Positions 57,485 to 63,013 of a stretch of DNA of 63,013 bases are shown in pieces. The notes under the pieces were generated by a model. It was given only the letters and a program-made list of their open reading frames with translations. It was not told where the DNA came from and ran no database searches. The translations under genes were made by a program, and so were the position numbers. The DNA is from Saksenaea vasiformis B4078 (taxonomy: Eukaryota; Mucoromycota; Mucoromycetes; Mucorales; Saksenaeaceae): the NCBI GenBank assembly GCA_000697055.1, contig JNDT01001824.1, forward strand, positions 1 through 63,013, in the 5' to 3' direction. Position 1 is the stretch's first letter. Each line of letters begins with the position of its first letter.

Positions 57485-60400
57485 CTATTTCTCCCAGCCT
57501 GAGGAAGACATAGGCATGCCCACTGAAAACAGCTCAGCAACTGCTTGATTGACATCCCAGTCGACGGCTTGGAGCCGGCGAAACGCTTCTTCCTTGTTGC
57601 AAAGCCCGTAGTCAGCGAGATAGGATGCTTTCTTTTCTTGTGTGAGACATGTCAAATGCTGGAACCAGTCAAGCTCGATCTTTTCCAAAAGATGGTCTCG
57701 CTTTTTATCATCAATGAGCTTAACGCTCGCCTGGAAGCCAGCACTAATAGGCCGATGATCCGACGCACGCACTTCATGACGTTGATAGTAGAGATTTCTG
57801 ATGCTGTTTCCGCGGGAGAGGACGCGATCGCACCAAGCAGGTACACGCTTTTTCTCTGATCGATCATAGTAATCCGTCCCTGGATCGTACTTGTATGTCG
57901 GGTCAAACAGGATCGGAGCTTCTTGGAAGGTCACCAATTTGAATAAAGGGTTGATTGCTCTTTGTTTGTGAAGTTGGTCGTCTTTCTGAAGCGTTTCCCA
58001 AGCCCGCCGTTTATCAGGATCAGCCAGTAGCTGAAGCACCTTCTCGCGACGCATATTAATGCGATAGTTCAAGTCTCCGCTCAGGAAGCACAGTTCATGA
58101 TCCATGATCAGACTACCGTCACCACCGTTTGCAAAAATATCATAGTATTCCGGTAACTCCTTAAAGGAAGCATTTTGTAAAATACCCTCTGCATCAGCAT
58201 TGCGCTGTTGGACATGGGACTGTCCAGCTGCAAGATGGCAGTTCACAAAGCAAAGGGATGTATGATCAAATAAGAATCGGATAGCAATTCCTCCCTTGTT
58301 TCCGTGGAGACTTTTGTTCATCACTTTCAGTCCGGTTTTGACTTGCGTGGATTCGCAATGAAATATACGGTCGCGCTCGCTTGATTTCACAAAGATACAA
58401 CTAAACAGACCCACAAGTTGATCGGTTTTGATAACACTGTACATATTATGTCCATAATTTTCGCCGATAACACGAATCAAATAATCGTGCCAGAGTCGGT
58501 ATCGATGCGTTAAAGCTTCTTCTGCTTCCTGGGCCGTTTCAGCCTTTTTTCGTGATGCAAATAATGAACCTATAATTTCGTCTTTCAGCAAAACCTTCTT
58601 TGGATTGCAATCTTTCAACAACTTACGTGCTGTTTGTTTCTTTGACTCCAAGTCTACAATTTCTTGGATACCGACCACAATGATATCTGGATCGTCCATA
58701 CCACTTAACCATTCATGAACACTTTCGTCATCGCTTCCCAATAGTTTCTCTGGCTTGTTGGCATCGATATTCCACGAACAGATCATAATATGTGTATCGC
58801 GATAAGTACAATATTCACGTGTATGCTGTTGCAATTGTTGATCTAGTATACGATAGGATGTCAGTCAGTCTGATCCCTAGAGTCGAAACTATAGTTAAAA
58901 ATTCTTTCTTACCATGCCAACTTTCAACCATTAAACCATCCCAAATCGACACACACCCATTGGAATCAGCACTGATCACTTGTACCGTTTTTTCGTTACG
59001 AGCAAAGGCGGACTCATCTACGATCAGCTCGGACACGGATCCGGCGTGTGCCTTCCACATCTTGACAACGACCCACTTATCCGGACGTGTATCATACACG
59101 TATATCATTCCCGTATTGTAGCCTGCCCAAATGTAATAATCGCCAACGGAAGCCATGGCGCAAATGCCATACATCGACACGGTAATGACTTGTACTCGAT
59201 CGACCGTCACTGTGTCCCACACACTGATCTTACCATCATCATGGGATGCAAAAATGCGTTGTTTATGGAAAGGAACAGCTGCGAGCCCTGTGATATTTCC
59301 GAGATCATTTGGAATGCGCACATGAGAATAGGATAGCTGGTTCGCAGTAGGTCGGAACAGATCCAACGTGCGACCGGAAGACATCCATAAGTCAGAATCC
59401 AGCGCCAGCGCTGTAACCGCCTTCGAGGTGACTTTATGTTTCTGTGGCGTCAGACTAAGGGGATTTTCATGGTCGTAATCCACTTTGCCAACTGGCCACA
59501 CGTTCATCACTCCACTTTCATCGATTGTCCATAGTTCGGTGTTACGATAGCGCAAGATAAATATGATAGCTGTGTTATGTGCAGTTGGCTTTTTGCCAAT
59601 GATCTCTCCATTTGCTGAATCAATCACCGCCAGAACACCATCCTGTAATCCTACCCATAAATAGCGCCCTTCATGTCGCGGTCGGCGCGTTGGAGAAAAA
59701 GCCAGAGAACGAACTTTGTTTCCCGGTTCACTCGGCGTGCTATGGTCCACAACGTAGACACACTGACAGGATTTTGTATCCCAAATGCGAGTTGTGCTAG
59801 TGCCTGTTGCAAGTGATGGTCCGCAAGCCGCCACGACATAAGTGGAATTCCGATGTCCCGTGGTGATACGACGGTTGTTATCTATAAGAGGAGGATTTCG
59901 CGTCGCATTCGCGAACTCCGGGTATACGCTCGAAGTCATTAGTGCTTCCGAACGCGAGCTAGGTGCCCGTTTTTGAGCTGTTGTTTGAGAACGTTTAAGT
60001 GTATGCATTGGTTGATCGTCTAAGTGGGTGTCCAAACGAGGCCCGTTTGGCGGAGAGATAGAATGAGGGCTCCTTTTCGGGAGTGGAGGCGTGCCTGGTG
60101 CGTGTGATCGCGTCACGGCAATTGTATGGGAACGTGCAAGGGTAGATGCGGATGGACGAGGTGGAAGTTGCGGCAAAGGTGAGGTGTCAGTTTGCTGTAT
60201 CGCATAGGTTGTGGGACGTGGTGGAAGACAAGGTGGAGAAGGCGTCGATGCAGGTCCTGCGAGTATATCTGTTGCTGGAGCAGCCGCTGCTTGATTGGGG
60301 GTCGAGGAGGCTGCCGCTGCCGCTGCACGCGCTGCACTGTGATATTTTCTACTAGGTGGCGGAGGCGGAGGAGGGTGTTTTACCTTTGGCGCAGAGCCAT

Positions 60401-61130
60401 CTACGTTCGCTGGTGGTGGGGGCCGGGTTATGGTACTTCCCGAATAAGTGCGTCGATGATCAGAAGCTGTGTAACGAATGTGTGCTTCTTGCACCTGACG
60501 GATCAAATTATCATCAATATCACTGTCGCCACTACTAGTGCTATTTGTGTCGCTCTCTGAATCGCTGCCACTCGTCCCGGAGATCATTTCTTCATCCACA
60601 AAATGGTCCTGTGCAAGATTCGTATCGTTTAATGAAGCTGCTCGCACGGGTTTTATATGACCAGAAGTCGAATTCAGCAGGTTGCTGTCAGAATTGGGCA
60701 CGCTCTGCTTCGAGAAATCTCCGTTTTTTATAGCTTCCGGGCTATCCTTTTGTCGGTTGAATTGCTGTGCCAAAAGAAGCACTCCGCCTTTGGGACTATC
60801 TTCGTGTGATTGAGGTGTTGCTTGTGCAGGTTTCTGACCCGCCGAGACCTGCTGCGAATGCAACATGGCTACTGGAGGCTTGGGAGGGATAGGCGGCGCT
60901 GAAGGTGCTTTATGACTATACTCGACAGATGCATTGCTGCTATTTACTGCTTCACTTGCTATCCCAGGAATGCTCTGTGCTGAATTTGTCTGCGTGGATG
61001 TCGGTGGTAATGTAGAAATCCTTGCAGGGCTATCCGAAGAGGATTGCTCTTTTGAGATGACTTGTTGTGCCCAGCGTTTCTTCAATTCTTGGAAAGAAAC
61101 GGCCTGTTCATCGCACTGCTCTTTTTCCAT
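57485..61130 (-). CDS. Inositol polyphosphate 5-phosphatase with WD40-like N-terminus and UBA-like C-terminus
   Basis: Start at 61130. A Pro/Ser-rich disordered region (about 400 residues, with polyproline PPPPPPPSRKYH and an Ala run) precedes beta-propeller repeats (RIWDTKSCQCVYV, KISVWDTVTVDRVQV, GCVSIWDGLMVESW; about residues 430-760). An intron near 58910-58840 leads to the catalytic domain: ICSWNID, VVGIQEI, NKGGIAIRF-like HGNKGGIAIRF, VNCHLAAGQ, FLSGDLNYRIN and PAWCDRVLSRG, SDHRPI. All key catalytic residues are present. The C-terminal 45 residues (LADYGLCNKEEAFRRLQAVD) look like a UBA helix bundle. It should remove the 5-phosphate from PI(4,5)P2 or soluble inositol phosphates. The WD40 plus 5-phosphatase layout recalls plant 5PTase12-14 (FRA3). 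Confidence 0.9.
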
Positions 61131-61614
61131 TGCTGGTCGGTGTATTTATTTTTCCCCAAATTGTGCGTTATTTATTAAAATGAGGTGAACACCGAGATAA
61201 CAAATGGGGCAACATGAGCACCCATTTACTTTTTGCGGGATTTTAAAAATAATTTTGCGTGATTGGTTAAAATGCTAGCGGATCTTTGCTCTACCGGGGC
61301 TCAAAAGGTCAATTACTGCGCTTTGAAACAACATTTGCGTTGCTGATCATGCTCTTTTGCGGTCGCCTAAAACTAAGTTTACGCTATGATGAACCAAATT
61401 TAGTCAAATTAAAGCGTTACCGTTGATCTCTGCGTACTTACCTATCCACTTGGTTTTGGCGATACAAGAGCATTTCAGCGTCGCAAACGTTTCTCTGATG
61501 AGTACACTGTTCAACGACCTGGAAGAGGACTTACCGATGAATACACCTAAAGGGAAGCATAGGTAAAATTGATCTAAGTTAAGGTTTACAAGAGATCTCA
61601 CTAACCGTAATAAT

Positions 61615-63013
61615 CTAAATCCCTACAAGGGAAACCGGATTCGTACCGGCGATAGTTGTTTGTGTGCGCAAGAACTCGGTAGGTCGACCATAACCCTTCC
61701 AGATGTCGTTGGCAATCCAAAACAAGTTCTTGCTAGCATTTACATCCCGTTGCCAAAGTGTTCTACAGCGTTTACAAGCTAGTACACCATGGTGTGAGAT
61801 TAAATCCTTGGTCGTGACTTTCTCGAGGCATCTGCCGTGGCAGTTGTTACAAATCTAGAGAACATTTGAATACTCAACAGTAGAATAATTGCTTAAGCTT
61901 ACCTGAGAGCTCAGATATTCGTCTACTGTCACTGCTAGTAGTTCTCCTCTATGTTCGCGTCGCTTCAGCCCTTTCCAACACTTGTTCACTACGTTCTTGC
62001 GCTTTCCTTTGTATGTCATCTTATTGCCAAACATCGCATCCCCGAAAACGATGAGGGGCATTTTTGTTGTCTCCTGGAACGCTGTTTGCTTCCATTTTTT
62101 TTTGGGCGACTGCCTGGGCGTAGGGTAGATCTTTTTGTTGACATGACCTGCGCTGGAACTCTTCCCCTATGAATTTCATTAGTTTTCATACATTTACAAC
62201 TTCCATCATACTTTTCGACCTCCAAGACTAGCTTCTTCATCTTTTTCTTGCGCCTTCGCTTGCGTTCCTTACAATTCGCTTTTGTCTTCTTCCTTTTTCG
62301 CCGATTATACTTTTTCCCTCCATCGACGAGTATGTTCACCATTTCTTCCATGGCCCTCTGTCTGCCCTGATAGTCTCTGAATCGGCTTTCTGCCGTCGAT
62401 GGACCGTAAAAACCAAAGAGCTGCTCCAAGTGCTGGTATACATAACGGATATGGTCATTGTAGCGCTCTTCAAGCTGCGTCTTCCCTGTAGGCATTTCCG
62501 TTTCAATATCTTTGATGCGACCAGTCTTCTTTGCAGCATCCATCGCTCGTTGACGTCGAAATGCTCCAGTATAGGTATAATACTCTGCTGTCGAGCAACG
62601 GCGAATTTCATGAGAGTTGGTTCCTTCGCCGTATGATGCGGTAAAGACCTGGCTAACCCCTGGATCTATAGCACACGGACGGAAACGTTTTTGGATCTCT
62701 GTTTGTGTGAAATCATCGACAGAAAGCTCTGTACGCTGCACCCTGGAAGCATTTTTTGCCCTTGCGAACTGCAAGTCAACCGCGAAACCGTCAGTCAATA
62801 TTTGATTGGTGAACATGTATCTTTTCGGAATTTTGGAGGGATTCGATGCTACGTGAAAAAAATCAGCGACATTTCCTTACATGAGCGTTACCTTTGAAAC
62901 CCTAATCTGGAGAAATCCACAACATCGTAGAACAGTTTCAAATGATCCTCGTGAGTGGTCCCAGCCTTGCGAGATACAAGGCTGCCGAGAGTTTTGGCAT
63001 CGATGGTAATAAA
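61615..63013 (-). CDS. Fanzor (eukaryotic TnpB-like) nuclease, 5' end beyond the window
   Basis: Multi-exon gene, N-terminus cut by the window edge. Landmarks in order: RYMFTNQILTDGFAVDLQF; AIDPGVSQVFTASYG with the RuvC-I Asp; a long Lys/Arg-rich stretch; MPLIVFGDAMFGNK; AVTVDEYLSSQ; an intron (about 61902-61856); then ICNNCHGRC and LACKRC forming a CxxC..CxxC finger; and LWQRDVNASKNL with the RuvC-III Asp. The stop is at 61615-61617. The finger Cys pairs and the final Asp are complete. The junction near 62150-62100, beside an A9 run, needs either an unusual 35-nt intron or a frameshift. Such genes are RNA-guided nucleases of transposon origin. It lies 7 kb from the XPG-Fanzor fusion and on the same strand. 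Confidence 0.85.

Noticed and set aside
60113..60337. Arg/Pro/Gln-rich minus-strand ORF
   Set aside because: Shadow of the proline-rich region of the 5-phosphatase in another frame.
1..63013. tRNA, rRNA and CRISPR arrays
   Set aside because: No T-loop-like GGTTCGAATCC pattern with a matching cloverleaf, no rRNA-like block, and no regularly spaced direct repeats of CRISPR type were seen. The 30-bp minisatellite has no conserved repeat/spacer alternation.

Overview
The window is nuclear DNA of a filamentous fungus, most likely an early-diverging one (Mucoromycota, probably Mucorales). The evidence is intron-rich genes with very short GT..AG introns (about 35-125 nt, many of 44-60 nt), AT-rich intergenic DNA, no operons, and a gene set that includes AUR1, urease with UreG, a FYVE-RING protein, a Zuotin that keeps its SANT domains, and Fanzor-type nucleases. 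The genus cannot be fixed from sequence alone.

Layout. 1-5 kb is a graveyard. A decayed segment of DNA-virus or replicon type carries a family B DNA polymerase (plus strand) and a superfamily 3 helicase (minus strand), both broken. The polymerase is cut off by a dead Tc1-type DD34E transposon. 5.5-17.9 kb holds metabolic genes: a cytochrome P450, a complete urease, the divergently transcribed urease GTPase UreG, and the very-long-chain 3-ketoacyl-CoA reductase. Urease and UreG share a 1-kb intergenic region with clustered GATA sites, the arrangement expected for nitrogen control. 18-30.8 kb holds a PX-domain AGC kinase, a previously easy-to-miss 32-residue zinc-knuckle gene, Zuotin with SANT repeats, a membrane-anchored GDSL phospholipase, a lysine-methyltransferase-like gene and a TMEM234 homologue. 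A duplicated junction segment lies between the phospholipase and the methyltransferase. 31-44 kb holds membrane-traffic and lipid genes: a FYVE/RING protein, a TBC protein, RER1, a Nudix hydrolase, AUR1, a type II membrane protein and NAA50. 45-49 kb is sparse, with a coiled-coil orphan and a secreted GH25 lysozyme.

The most striking object is at 49.8-54.3 kb on the minus strand. Seven exons can be joined in frame, with canonical splice borders, into one predicted protein of about 1,334 residues. It has an N-terminal XPG/FEN-type flap nuclease domain and a C-terminal Fanzor/TnpB-type RuvC nuclease domain. A second, separate Fanzor gene runs off the right end of the window (61.6-63.0 kb). Between them lie a degenerate 30-bp minisatellite, a short inverted-repeat (MITE-like) element, and an inositol-polyphosphate 5-phosphatase with an N-terminal beta-propeller region and a C-terminal UBA-like segment.

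Exon coordinates were worked out by hand from frame continuity, splice motifs and family conservation. They are predictions, not transcript evidence.
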